NCBI GenBank assembly: GCA_030523805.1
Contig: JAUNHS010000008.1
Span: forward strand, 1-14,108
Direction of reading: 5' to 3'
DNA: 14,108 nt
From: Acinetobacter sp.
Lineage (GTDB): Bacteria; Pseudomonadota; Gammaproteobacteria; Pseudomonadales; Moraxellaceae
Part shown: positions 1 through 6,900 of the stretch, one piece after another
Layout of the letters: each line of letters opens with the position of its first letter
Numbering within the stretch: the first letter of the stretch is position 1
Notes under the pieces: generated by a model
Database searches by the model: none
What the model was told of the DNA's origin: nothing
The model's input: only the letters and a program-made list of their open reading frames with translations
Translations under genes and position numbers: made by a program

Positions 1-1
1 A

Positions 2-49
2 GCAAAACGTTTGCAACAGGCTCAACAAGCGAAAACGGTGAGTGAATAA
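2..49 (+). CDS. C-terminal end of an unidentified upstream gene (partial)
   Basis: An open frame runs in from the left edge and stops at TAA 47-49. It gives the tail AKRLQQAQQAKTVSE. The tail is Gln/Ala/Lys-rich and probably helical, but too short to identify. In relatives hemF often precedes aroE; nothing in these 15 residues confirms that. It is called coding because the frame ends exactly where a hairpin begins and the next gene follows on the same strand. Confidence 0.45.
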   Translation, partial: AKRLQQAQQAKTVSE

Positions 50-69
50 GCTCATACTACTGAGCTTTT
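48..69 (+). terminator. Small stem-loop at the upstream gene's stop codon
   Basis: A perfect 7-bp inverted repeat (AAGCTCA 48-54 and TGAGCTT 61-67) encloses the 6-nt loop TACTAC and runs into a short T tract at 66-69. It starts inside the TAA stop. It looks like a weak intrinsic terminator for the upstream gene. Its 3' arm shares bases 64-67 with the next hairpin, so both cannot form together. Confidence 0.4.
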
Positions 70-102
70 ACTCAAGTTAAAGTGAATGACTTGAGTAAAA
101 GC
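64..102. repeat. Perfect 14-bp inverted repeat (hairpin) upstream of aroE
   Basis: GCTTTTACTCAAGT (64-77) is the exact reverse complement of 89-102, separated by an 11-nt loop. No T run follows directly; the nearest is at 114-119, about 11 nt away. It is therefore not a canonical terminator. It could be an mRNA hairpin, a protein-binding dyad or a degenerate terminator. Confidence 0.55.
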
Positions 103-124
103 AATACAAGCAGTTTTTTATTCC

Positions 125-144
125 TATAATATCACTGATATAGT
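125..144 (+). promoter_or_regulatory. Candidate -10 elements for aroE
   Basis: A consensus TATAAT lies at 125-130, with a second -10-like TATAGT at 139-144, just ahead of the aroE ATG at 154. No convincing -35 hexamer is placed 16-18 nt upstream of either. Using the first, the leader would be about 17 nt; using the second, the transcript would be nearly leaderless. Assigned by motif only. Confidence 0.35.
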
Positions 145-153
145 ATCTGTCTT

Positions 154-963
154 ATGAACACTCAAACCCAATTCGCCGTTATTGGCAATCCGATAGAACA
201 TTCTCGTTCGCCACAACTTCATCATGCTTTTGCTCAAGCGATGAATATTTCTTTGAACTATAGCAAAAGGCTTGCTACTTTAGACGATTTTGAACAAAGT
301 GTACGCCAGTTTTTTGTACAAGGTGGCAAAGGCATGAACGTTACCGTGCCATTTAAAGAGCAAGCCTTCATCTTGTGCGATGTGCTGACGGAACGAGCGA
401 AAATTGCCAAAGCGGTCAATACTTTATGGGTGGAAAATGGTCAATTGTATGGCGATAATACCGATGGCGAAGGTTTGGTGCAAGCCCTAACTGCTTTAGA
501 GCAAAAGCTCAAATCAGCAAGAATTTTGATTATTGGTGCTGGTGGAGCGACTAGGGGAGTGATTTATCCATTTGCCCAAGCAGGTGTACAGCATATTACC
601 ATTGCCAATCGTACGTTGGCTCGAGCCGAGCAATTGGTTGCAGATTTACAACCTTATGTTGGGACAATGCAATTACGCAGCTGTGATTTAAATGCACTTG
701 CAGGGCAGTATGATATGGTGATTAATGCGACATCTGCGAGCTTATCTACAGATAGTCGTTTAACGCTTCCACAGGATTTACAATTCAATTTTTCCTATGA
801 AATGGCGTATGGTAAGGCATCAGATTTTTTACAGCAGGCCGAACAGCGTCAAATTCCTTATGCTGATGGTTGGAGTATGCTTGTTGGACAGGCGATAGAA
901 GCCTTTGCAATTTGGCATGGTGTGCGTCCAGCTTTGGCAGAATTTTTGCATATAGAGCATTAA
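154..963 (+). CDS. aroE: Shikimate dehydrogenase (NADP-dependent), AroE
   Basis: AroE reduces 3-dehydroshikimate to shikimate with NADPH in the cytoplasmic aromatic amino acid (chorismate) pathway. The 269 residues match the usual family length. The substrate domain shows GNPIEHSRSP at 11-20 and NVTVPFKE at 62-69, with the catalytic Lys at 68; DNTDGEG at 101-107 supplies the partner Asp at 104. The nucleotide domain has GAGGATRG at 128-135 and NRT at 152-154, the loop typical of NADP(H) preference. GWSMLVGQA near 239 is the usual C-terminal signature. The family N-terminus begins just before xAVIGNPI, which fixes the ATG at 154. That ATG has no visible Shine-Dalgarno site, which is unusual beside the other genes here. 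It is convergent with the minus-strand operon and ends at a shared terminator. Confidence 0.97.
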   Translation: MNTQTQFAVIGNPIEHSRSPQLHHAFAQAMNISLNYSKRLATLDDFEQSVRQFFVQGGKGMNVTVPFKEQAFILCDVLTERAKIAKAVNTLWVENGQLYGDNTDGEGLVQALTALEQKLKSARILIIGAGGATRGVIYPFAQAGVQHITIANRTLARAEQLVADLQPYVGTMQLRSCDLNALAGQYDMVINATSASLSTDSRLTLPQDLQFNFSYEMAYGKASDFLQQAEQRQIPYADGWSMLVGQAIEAFAIWHGVRPALAEFLHIEH

Positions 964-970
964 AACACAC

Positions 971-1002
971 AAGCCCACAATCTGTGGGCTTATTTATTTT
1001 TT
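971..1002 (+). terminator. Intrinsic terminator of aroE, possibly bidirectional
   Basis: A 9-bp GC-rich stem (AAGCCCACA 971-979, TGTGGGCTT 983-991) has a 3-nt loop and is followed by the T-rich stretch TATTTATTTTTT up to 1002. It begins 7 nt after the aroE stop. Read on the minus strand the same stem is followed by GTGTGTTTT, so it may also end, less strongly, the convergent operon whose last small gene stops at 994. Confidence 0.85.
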
Positions 1003-1152
1003 AGAGATGAAGTAGGCTAGAAGTATTGCACCGATAAACCCAAGAATGATTAAAAACATACCGAAAGAGTCATTGCTATCTACAAAATAATGTACACGGA
1101 GTAATAATGAGCCAATGATGTCCCATAAATCATCAATCCATTTAATATTCAT
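994..1152 (-). CDS. Small single-TM membrane protein (52 aa), unknown function
   Basis: This short frame begins at ATG 1152-1150 and stops at TAA 996-994. Translated, it starts MNIKWIDDLWDIIGS. An amphipathic, Trp/Asp-containing N-terminal part (1-25) is followed by a clear hydrophobic helix (about 31-49, FGMFLIILGFIGAILLAYF) and the charged end SKK, suggesting one inner-membrane span with a cytoplasmic C-terminus. It starts 13 nt after the pgpA stop, on the same strand, and GGTGA lies about 7 nt before the ATG, so it is probably the last gene of the operon. Its stop falls in the T tract of the convergent aroE terminator. I do not recognise the family. Support comes from position, ribosome site and TM pattern; conservation has not been tested. 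Confidence 0.6.
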   Translation of the reverse strand: MNIKWIDDLWDIIGSLLLRVHYFVDSNDSFGMFLIILGFIGAILLAYFISKK

Positions 1153-1165
1153 CAAGCATTCACCA

Positions 1166-1765
1166 TTAAGCATGGACAGTATAGAAATAGTATAAAAATA
1201 TTAGAAATAACGCCCAATATAAAATGACGGCTGCCATTATGCCTGCCAATACATCATCTATTAAAATACCAAAACCACCTGATACATTCTTATCTACCCA
1301 TTTAATCGGAAAAGGTTTGATAATATCAAAAAAACGGAATAAGGCAAAAGCAAGGGTAATTGCAATGAGTATTTGTGTATTATTTAAATGAAACGCTTCT
1401 GGTTTAAGATAAACAATAGGCAATAAGGCAATCCACATTCCTACCCATTCGTCCCATACGATGTGTGGATCGTCATGTACATTCATCAAATCGGACGTTT
1501 TACCGCAAATATAACTGCCGACCAAAGTAGCCACAATCGTTATGGCTAAAAATCCCCAAAACCCCAAATAAAACATCGGTAGAGCAACGATTAAACCACC
1601 TAATGTTCCCCATGTGCCTGCCGCACGTTTAGGTAAACCTGAACCTAAACCAATGCCTAGCCAATAGATACACTTTTCAAATGGCGTGGCTGTTTTAGGA
1701 CATGGCGGGCAAGGGTTGGATTTTCTGACATCTGGTTTATGATTGCTCATGTTTATCTTGCTCAT
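1166..1765 (-). CDS. pgpA: Phosphatidylglycerophosphatase A
   Basis: PgpA is an inner-membrane enzyme that dephosphorylates phosphatidylglycerophosphate to phosphatidylglycerol. Family signatures are present: GSGLPKRAAGTWGT at 41-54, a WDEWVGMWIA segment around 104-113, FFDIIKPFPIKWVD at 145-158 and GILIDDVLAG at 166-175 with the conserved Asp pair. Hydrophobic helices lie at about 56-88, 110-120, 131-144 and 170-195. The start is uncertain: ATGs at 1765 and 1750 are in frame (residues 1 and 6) and neither has a strong ribosome site. Both lie inside the 3' end of the preceding DUF262 gene (29- or 14-nt overlap), so translation may be coupled. The first 25 residues are hydrophilic with a CPPC at 19-22 and look like a non-core extension. 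In relatives pgpA directly follows thiL; here a foreign gene separates them. Confidence 0.93.
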   Translation of the reverse strand: MSKINMSNHKPDVRKSNPCPPCPKTATPFEKCIYWLGIGLGSGLPKRAAGTWGTLGGLIVALPMFYLGFWGFLAITIVATLVGSYICGKTSDLMNVHDDPHIVWDEWVGMWIALLPIVYLKPEAFHLNNTQILIAITLAFALFRFFDIIKPFPIKWVDKNVSGGFGILIDDVLAGIMAAVILYWALFLIFLYYFYTVHA

Positions 1766-3782
1766 CTGTTTTTTTATCTAAAAAAGTCAAACCTAATAGT
1801 GCCGATTTCATCTCATCATTACCCACAGATATATTCCAGCGGCTCTCCAAAAATGCCAATAACGCCAAGCCCCTTGATTTGATTTCATGTGCCGTCCATT
1901 TATTATATTTTGACACTTCAACTTCAGAATGCGAACCCTGACGATAGCCACGTCTTTTTTCTTCGCCGTTTTCATCAAATTTTTGAGACTTTTTCTCCTC
2001 AAAACTGCTATTTTGCAAACTACTGTTAATACTCAAAGACAATGGTAATAAATTTCCCAAAGACCCACGCAGTCGTCTTTTTTCATCATCTGAATAATCT
2101 TTGAAATCCTGCCAATCTTCATCTTTGGGATGTTGTGGATAAATATGCTCAATAGACACTTTGTCTTTCTCATCAGGTTTGACAAAAGATTTCCATTGTA
2201 TTTTCTCATCGCCATTTTTTGCAAATAGCGAATATTCATACTCATATAAAAAATATTTTAATCCATTCCAATCATAAAATCCTTGGGTTTTATTAGTGAT
2301 ATAATCCATAAAAATTTCTGTCTTAAAGACAGGACTCTGCTTATTTGGATTCAAAGTATCGTTTAATTGATTGGTAATCTTCTCCACAAGCTTCTTCTGA
2401 ATATTTTCTTCATTATTTTCTTCACTATTCTCCTCTCGTCCTTTGTGCTCGCAGGCAATTTGATGTGCCAAGTTATAAAATGGGCTTTCTCCTGAATTAG
2501 ACTGTTTGCGATTTAATCTAAAATGCACGAAAATAAACCGCTCAATCTGTTTTAAAATAGACACTCTATCATTAGCATTTAAGCCACTATTTTTTAAAAA
2601 TAAAGAGACAACCAGCGGTCTAAAGTACATAAATCCCAACCGATTTAATTTATCTAGCCATAGTTTTTCATTGCTAGAGTGATTTTGGCAATCTGTGGGA
2701 AAATGTATGTTATACCAATATTGGGATAATACTTTTAAATTATTAACACAGTTTTTTAAATCAGTTGGATTTAAGCCTGTATTATTATTTTCATTATATT
2801 GATAAACACTATCGGCAGTAAATTTTTTATTTAAAAAATAATCAATATAATCACTGCCTTTCTTTTTGGTATAATCAAAATACACTATCCAATAGGCTCT
2901 TAAAAATTCATCGTCATTTAGCGGCTTATCTTTATTGCGTCCTAACTGATGATAAATTTCTGACCATGCGTCATTCACCGTTTTAGTTAAATTTATTTGA
3001 TTATCTAACAATAGTGTGTCATTTTTATTATCATATAAACTGATTAAATATAAAATACGGTTTTTGAGTAATTCTAAATGAGACAACTTTTTACCACGAT
3101 TATTCATCGTTTCAAAAGCGACAAATACATTAAAATCATCACTGATTTCATACACATTAAATAAAAAATGGTTGGTGATTTTATCAAATAAATCAATAAC
3201 AGCACTTTCACCGTTTTCTTCAGAAATATCTTTGATTTTATCGGTAAAAAATACTTTTGCTCGCTCTAAATTAGCAGTATAAAAGGTCTCTTTACTATTA
3301 CCATTTTCTTCACAATGAAAAATTGTTTGTTTCAAAAAATTAAAGCTGGGATTATCTACTTCATAACCAAACTTATAAGCAGTTGAAATATTTTGTGGGT
3401 CTTTTTGATATAAATAATACGCTTTGATTTCTGTTAGCGATTTGTCGCCCAATTTAATATTAGGATTATGCTTTTCAAAAAACTCAATCACCGCTTGAAT
3501 AAAAATTACGCAAGTCGTCAAACGCTGCTGACCATCAACGATATGAAAAGGCGAGCAATGCTTAAATAGCCACCGCTCATTATGCCATTTTTCGTGTTCT
3601 TTATCATTGATAGCTTTTAAAGATAGCACGCCTGTATAATGATTTTTGCCTTTAGGTAAGATTTGTGCATCTTTAAAAAAATCGTGTAACTGGGTTTCTT
3701 GCCAAGCATAACCACGTTGGTAGTTCGGTATTCTAAAAAGCCTATTTTCAAATAAATCACACAGAGATTGTAATTCATTCAT
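1737..3782 (-). CDS. DUF262-DUF1524 protein, GmrSD-like putative type IV restriction/defence enzyme
   Basis: The 681-residue protein joins an N-terminal DUF262 (ParB/GmrS-like NTPase) to a C-terminal DUF1524 His-Me-finger (HNH) nuclease. DUF262 motifs are IPNYQRGYAW at 18-27, VDGQQRLTT at 82-90 and FETMNNRGKKLSHLELLKN at 223-241. The nuclease part shows SIEHIYPQHP at 543-552 and GSLGNLLPL at 573-581, followed by conserved Asn/Phe/Lys positions (about 586-597). All key motifs look intact and the frame is unbroken. In this family, single-chain GmrSD enzymes cleave modified phage DNA, and SspE/BrxU are related; the target here is unknown. It starts 16 nt after the thiL stop with AGGA 10 nt before the ATG, and overlaps pgpA. 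Base use is very AT-rich (for example 10 G/C in 2821-2880 against 27 in 4201-4260 of thiL) with many Lys/Asn codons, suggesting transfer. Confidence 0.85.
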   Translation of the reverse strand: MNELQSLCDLFENRLFRIPNYQRGYAWQETQLHDFFKDAQILPKGKNHYTGVLSLKAINDKEHEKWHNERWLFKHCSPFHIVDGQQRLTTCVIFIQAVIEFFEKHNPNIKLGDKSLTEIKAYYLYQKDPQNISTAYKFGYEVDNPSFNFLKQTIFHCEENGNSKETFYTANLERAKVFFTDKIKDISEENGESAVIDLFDKITNHFLFNVYEISDDFNVFVAFETMNNRGKKLSHLELLKNRILYLISLYDNKNDTLLLDNQINLTKTVNDAWSEIYHQLGRNKDKPLNDDEFLRAYWIVYFDYTKKKGSDYIDYFLNKKFTADSVYQYNENNNTGLNPTDLKNCVNNLKVLSQYWYNIHFPTDCQNHSSNEKLWLDKLNRLGFMYFRPLVVSLFLKNSGLNANDRVSILKQIERFIFVHFRLNRKQSNSGESPFYNLAHQIACEHKGREENSEENNEENIQKKLVEKITNQLNDTLNPNKQSPVFKTEIFMDYITNKTQGFYDWNGLKYFLYEYEYSLFAKNGDEKIQWKSFVKPDEKDKVSIEHIYPQHPKDEDWQDFKDYSDDEKRRLRGSLGNLLPLSLSINSSLQNSSFEEKKSQKFDENGEEKRRGYRQGSHSEVEVSKYNKWTAHEIKSRGLALLAFLESRWNISVGNDEMKSALLGLTFLDKKTDEQDKHEQS
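1743..1765 (-). repeat. Tandem ATGAGCAA duplication at the DUF262/pgpA overlap
   Basis: The minus strand carries ATGAGCAA twice (1765-1758 and 1750-1743) with a 15-nt period. In the pgpA frame both copies are potential starts (MSK and MSN); in the DUF262 frame they encode DEQ and HEQ near its C-terminus. It lies exactly at the junction between the foreign-looking gene and pgpA. Confidence 0.75.
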
Positions 3783-3798
3783 TTTTTATCATTCCTTT

Positions 3799-4728
3799 TT
3801 AAAAATGCTGCCAACCATTCACATGAAAATCAACTTTTTGCTGATGATCAAACAAATGCAAACCTTGCTCGGCAATCACTTCGCCAATGGCAAAAATCTG
3901 ATTGGGATAAAGCTGATTAAATTCGGCAAATTTTTGCTTACTCATGGTCAAGCACAATTCATAATCATCGCCACCATTCAGCTGATATTGCCAACGTTCA
4001 TGTGGTGCTAATGCTTGTAACATTGTATGCGTCGGAATTTTATCCAAATCTAAAATTGCACCCACGCCACTTGCGGTTAAAATATGTCCTAAATCTTGAG
4101 CCAAACCATCGGAAATATCAAGTATCGCATGAGCAAAGGTGCGTAATTTTTGCCCTAACGCCACTTGTGGTACAGGCATATCTAAAGCCGATTGCAGCGG
4201 TGTGGACTGCCCATTTAAAATCTGTTGCAAAGCAAGACTGGCATTGCCAATTTCGCCACTAACACAAATCACATCGCCCACTTTTGCTCCACTGCGTAAA
4301 ATCGCTTGCCCTTGTGGCACAAAACCAAGTGCTGTTACGGAAATGGTCAAAATCGGACTTTTGGTGGTATCTCCACCGATAAGCTCTACGCCATAATGCT
4401 CACAGCATTCTCGCAAACCACGACTAAATTCAGTGAGCCAAGCATCATCAGCATCAGGCAAACTGAGTGCCAATAAAATTGCATAGGGCGTTGCTGCCAT
4501 CGCTGCCAAATCGGAAAGATTTACAGCAACGCTTTTCCAACCAATCGCATAAGGCGATGTGTGTTCTGGAAAATGCCGCCCTGCGACTAAGGTATCAATA
4601 CAGCTGACCAATTGTTGCTGCGGTGGAATATCGCTAATTGCACAATCATCGCCAATGCCGAGAATGGTGTGTTCATGGCAGGTAGTGGCGTGTTTAAAAT
4701 GATTGTGAATTAACGAAAATTCCGCCAT
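3799..4728 (-). CDS. thiL: Thiamine-monophosphate kinase, ThiL
   Basis: ThiL phosphorylates thiamine monophosphate with ATP to give thiamine diphosphate, the active cofactor, in the cytoplasm. The 309 residues fit the family. With numbering from MAEFSLI, the ATP/Mg-binding motifs are GDD at 26-28, VNLSDLAAMAA at 69-79, GGDTT at 118-122, DISDGLAQDLGH at 204-215 and NGGDDYEL at 251-258, all as in the PurM/ThiL fold. ATG 4728 was chosen because the family begins MAEFxLI; an in-frame TTG at 4740 would add only four residues. No strong ribosome site is seen. It lies 32 nt after nusB and 16 nt before the DUF262 gene, on the same strand. Confidence 0.96.
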   Translation of the reverse strand: MAEFSLIHNHFKHATTCHEHTILGIGDDCAISDIPPQQQLVSCIDTLVAGRHFPEHTSPYAIGWKSVAVNLSDLAAMAATPYAILLALSLPDADDAWLTEFSRGLRECCEHYGVELIGGDTTKSPILTISVTALGFVPQGQAILRSGAKVGDVICVSGEIGNASLALQQILNGQSTPLQSALDMPVPQVALGQKLRTFAHAILDISDGLAQDLGHILTASGVGAILDLDKIPTHTMLQALAPHERWQYQLNGGDDYELCLTMSKQKFAEFNQLYPNQIFAIGEVIAEQGLHLFDHQQKVDFHVNGWQHF

Positions 4729-4760
4729 AGTTTTGCCCAAGTTATTGTGATTGATAAACT

Positions 4761-5216
4761 TTATGATTGTGCTTGCTTTTCTGCACTGCGTAATTGCCCT
4801 GCCAATTTGTCCAATACACCGTTGATGTATTTATGGCTGTCTGCACCACCAAAATGCTTGGCAAGTTCAATTGCTTCGTCAAGCACCACACGGTAAGGGA
4901 TTTCTAAATGATCACGCAATTCATACGCCCCTAAGCGTAAAGTGGCTAATTCTACAGCATCTAAATCTTTGGTATTGCGATCTAATACCGTATTGAGTAA
5001 GTCATCAAGTTGTTGATGTTGCTGGATAATTTGCGTTAAAAGCTCGTGATAATAATTTAAATCCACCTTGTGCATGGCATTTTCGGCACGGGTGCGTGCT
5101 TCAATTTCATGGGCTGGATTGGCACTCATTTGCCATTCATAAATGCCTTGCACGGCAAAACGACGTGCTTTGCGTTTTGCTGCATAAATGGCTTGTGGGG
5201 TACGATGTTGAGACAT
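4761..5216 (-). CDS. nusB: Transcription antitermination factor NusB
   Basis: NusB is a small helical RNA-binding protein that pairs with ribosomal protein S10 (NusE) on boxA RNA to promote antitermination, mainly on rRNA operons. The 151 residues carry the N-terminal basic helix [16 protein letters not shown] (13-28) and the highly conserved C-terminal part [19 protein letters not shown] (106-124) followed by [14 protein letters not shown]. The last dozen residues are a Gln/Lys-rich tail. The ATG lies two nucleotides after the ribH stop, with AAAGGCGA ahead of it inside the ribH end. The ribH-nusB pairing is common in proteobacteria. Confidence 0.97.
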   Translation of the reverse strand: MSQHRTPQAIYAAKRKARRFAVQGIYEWQMSANPAHEIEARTRAENAMHKVDLNYYHELLTQIIQQHQQLDDLLNTVLDRNTKDLDAVELATLRLGAYELRDHLEIPYRVVLDEAIELAKHFGGADSHKYINGVLDKLAGQLRSAEKQAQS

Positions 5217-5218
5217 AA

Positions 5219-5689
5219 TTAAATCGCCTTTAACAAATTAACCATTTCAATTGCAGTCAATGCCGCTTCCGAGCCTTTGTTGCCTGCTTTTGTGCCTGAA
5301 CGTTCAATCGCTTGCTCAATGCTGTCGGTGGTTAATACGCCATTAATCACTGGCAATGTTGCATCTAAAGCCACTACGCCCAAACCTTTGGCACATTCGC
5401 CTGCGACAAAATCAAAATGTGGCGTGCTACCACGAATGACTGCACCTAAAGCGATAATGGCATCAAATTTATTGCTTTGAGCCAATTTTTTGGCTACAAC
5501 TGGCAATTCCCACGCCCCTGGTGCATAAGCAACGGTAATATTTTGCTCTGCGACGCCGTGGCGTTTTAAGGTATCAATCGCACCTTCAAGCAAATGATCT
5601 ACTACAAAACTATTGAAACGACCCACTAAAATCGCATATTTTTCTTGTTGAGCAAGGTGTAATACACCTTCAATACGTTGAACTGACAT
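5219..5689 (-). CDS. ribH: 6,7-dimethyl-8-ribityllumazine synthase
   Basis: Lumazine synthase condenses 3,4-dihydroxy-2-butanone 4-phosphate (made by the neighbouring RibBA) with 5-amino-6-ribitylaminouracil in the penultimate step of riboflavin synthesis. Family members assemble into pentamers or icosahedra. The 156 residues show GRFN at 23-26, PGAWELP at 57-63, [14 protein letters not shown] at 82-95 with the catalytic His at 91, NGVLTTDS at 116-123 and KAGNKG at 134-139. AGGTGA lies about 7 nt before the ATG at 5689. It follows ribBA by 39 nt and nearly touches nusB. Confidence 0.97.
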   Translation of the reverse strand: MSVQRIEGVLHLAQQEKYAILVGRFNSFVVDHLLEGAIDTLKRHGVAEQNITVAYAPGAWELPVVAKKLAQSNKFDAIIALGAVIRGSTPHFDFVAGECAKGLGVVALDATLPVINGVLTTDSIEQAIERSGTKAGNKGSEAALTAIEMVNLLKAI

Positions 5690-5728
5690 TTTTCATCACC
5701 TATTCAATTTCATCAAAACATCTATAGA

Positions 5729-6841
5729 TTATACTTCAGAAAGTGAAGCAACATAATCTACAACTTCTAAATTAAAACCTGATAATGCGTTAAAGCGTAA
5801 AGGCGAGCTTAATAAACGCATTTTTTGTACACCGACATCACGCAAAATTTGAGCACCAACACCGATGGTTTGGTATTGTTGCGACAATGCGGCATTAGAC
5901 TTTTTCGGTTGTGTTTGCTGTAATTGCGACAGGGCATCGCCTAAATCTTGCAATTGCCCTTGACCAATCCACACAAACACACCACGCTCACTTTGTGCAA
6001 TGGCTTTTAATGCACGGTCTATATTCCATGCACTTTCGCCATCTTTGTGCAATTTTAATAAATCACGTGTGGCATTGAAACCATGTACACGCACGGTAGA
6101 TACGCCTTCGTTTGGATTGCCTTTGACCAATGCCACATGAATATCAGGATTGCCAAATTCACGGTAACGGTACAATTCAAATGCACCATATTCTGTTTCA
6201 ATGTGCTGTTGGTCTATACGCTCAATGGTTTGCTCATTGGTCATACGATAATGAATTAAATCGGCAATCGTACCAATTTTTAAACCATGTTTTTCAGCAA
6301 ATTTTTCCAAATCTGGGCGACGAGCCATTTCGCCATCATCTTTAATAATTTCACAAATGACCGATGCTGGCTCTAAACCTGCAAGGCGAGCCAAATCACA
6401 ACCTGCTTCGGTGTGTCCTGCACGGTGCAATACGCCACCAGGCTGTGCCATTAACGGAAAAATATGCCCAGGTTGTACAATATCGCTTGGTTTGGCGTGT
6501 GCAGCTACTGCCGTGCGAATGGTATGAGCTCGCTCGGCAGCAGAAATGCCTGTGCTAATGCCATCAGCGGCTTCAATAGATAGTGTAAAGTTTGTGCCGT
6601 GCTGAGCACCATTTTGATGCACCATTAACGGCAAATCTAACTGCTGACAACGCTCACGGCTTAAGGTTAAACACACCAAGCCACGGGCATGGGTAATCAT
6701 AAAGTTAATATCTTCAGGGCGAACGTGCGTTGCCGCCATGACCAAATCGCCTTCATTTTCACGGTCTTCATCGTCCATAAGAATGACCATTTTGCCTGCA
6801 CGCATATCGGCAATGAGTTCTTCTACAGTATTCAGTGGCAT
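5729..6841 (-). CDS. ribBA: 3,4-dihydroxy-2-butanone 4-phosphate synthase with degenerate GTP cyclohydrolase II domain
   Basis: The N-terminal RibB domain (about 1-200) converts ribulose 5-phosphate to formate and the four-carbon riboflavin precursor used by RibH. Its active-site motifs are complete: MDDEDRENEGD at 22-32, HARGLVCLTLS at 51-61, GISTGISAAER at 94-104 and HRAGHTEAGCDLA at 139-151. The second half (about 205-370) has the GTP cyclohydrolase II fold pattern, including QTIGVGAQILRDVGVQKMRLL at 324-344. It lacks the three zinc Cys of active RibA: the VRVH segment at 250-253 continues without SEC or DCG elements. It therefore probably acts only as RibB, as in other gammaproteobacteria that carry a separate ribA. 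The start fits the family N-terminus but has only a weak ribosome site. There are 38 nt between it and the upstream membrane-protein gene and no FMN riboswitch. Confidence 0.94.
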   Translation of the reverse strand: MPLNTVEELIADMRAGKMVILMDDEDRENEGDLVMAATHVRPEDINFMITHARGLVCLTLSRERCQQLDLPLMVHQNGAQHGTNFTLSIEAADGISTGISAAERAHTIRTAVAAHAKPSDIVQPGHIFPLMAQPGGVLHRAGHTEAGCDLARLAGLEPASVICEIIKDDGEMARRPDLEKFAEKHGLKIGTIADLIHYRMTNEQTIERIDQQHIETEYGAFELYRYREFGNPDIHVALVKGNPNEGVSTVRVHGFNATRDLLKLHKDGESAWNIDRALKAIAQSERGVFVWIGQGQLQDLGDALSQLQQTQPKKSNAALSQQYQTIGVGAQILRDVGVQKMRLLSSPLRFNALSGFNLEVVDYVASLSEV

Positions 6842-6879
6842 AATATTATGTACCCAAAAATATCAAATTAATCAATCAA

Positions 6880-6900
6880 TTAAGCAATTTCACTGCTTAA
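6880..6900 (-). repeat. Inverted repeat across a stop codon, upstream of ribBA
   Basis: TTAAGCA (6880-6886) and TGCTTAA (6894-6900) form a 7-bp perfect stem with a 7-nt loop that includes the membrane-protein gene's stop codon, 39 nt ahead of ribBA. No T run follows on the minus strand, so it is not a convincing terminator. It might be a processing or attenuation hairpin, or chance. Confidence 0.3.

Noticed and set aside
1700..3830. Insertion sequence or transposon carrying the DUF262 gene
   Set aside because: No transposase, integrase, terminal inverted repeats or long flanking direct repeats were found; only the short ATGAGCAA repeat at one side.
3805..4396. Overlapping plus-strand frames opposite thiL
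   Set aside because: thiL motifs are complete along this stretch; the antisense frames have no motif or spacing consistent with genes.
4729..4740. TTG at 4740 as the thiL start
   Set aside because: It adds only four residues ahead of the family-typical MAEF start and is a rare start codon.
6842..6879. FMN riboswitch (RFN element) ahead of ribBA
   Set aside because: The gap is only 38 nt and lacks the conserved RFN helices; the upstream region of the operon at 8107-8205 also shows none.
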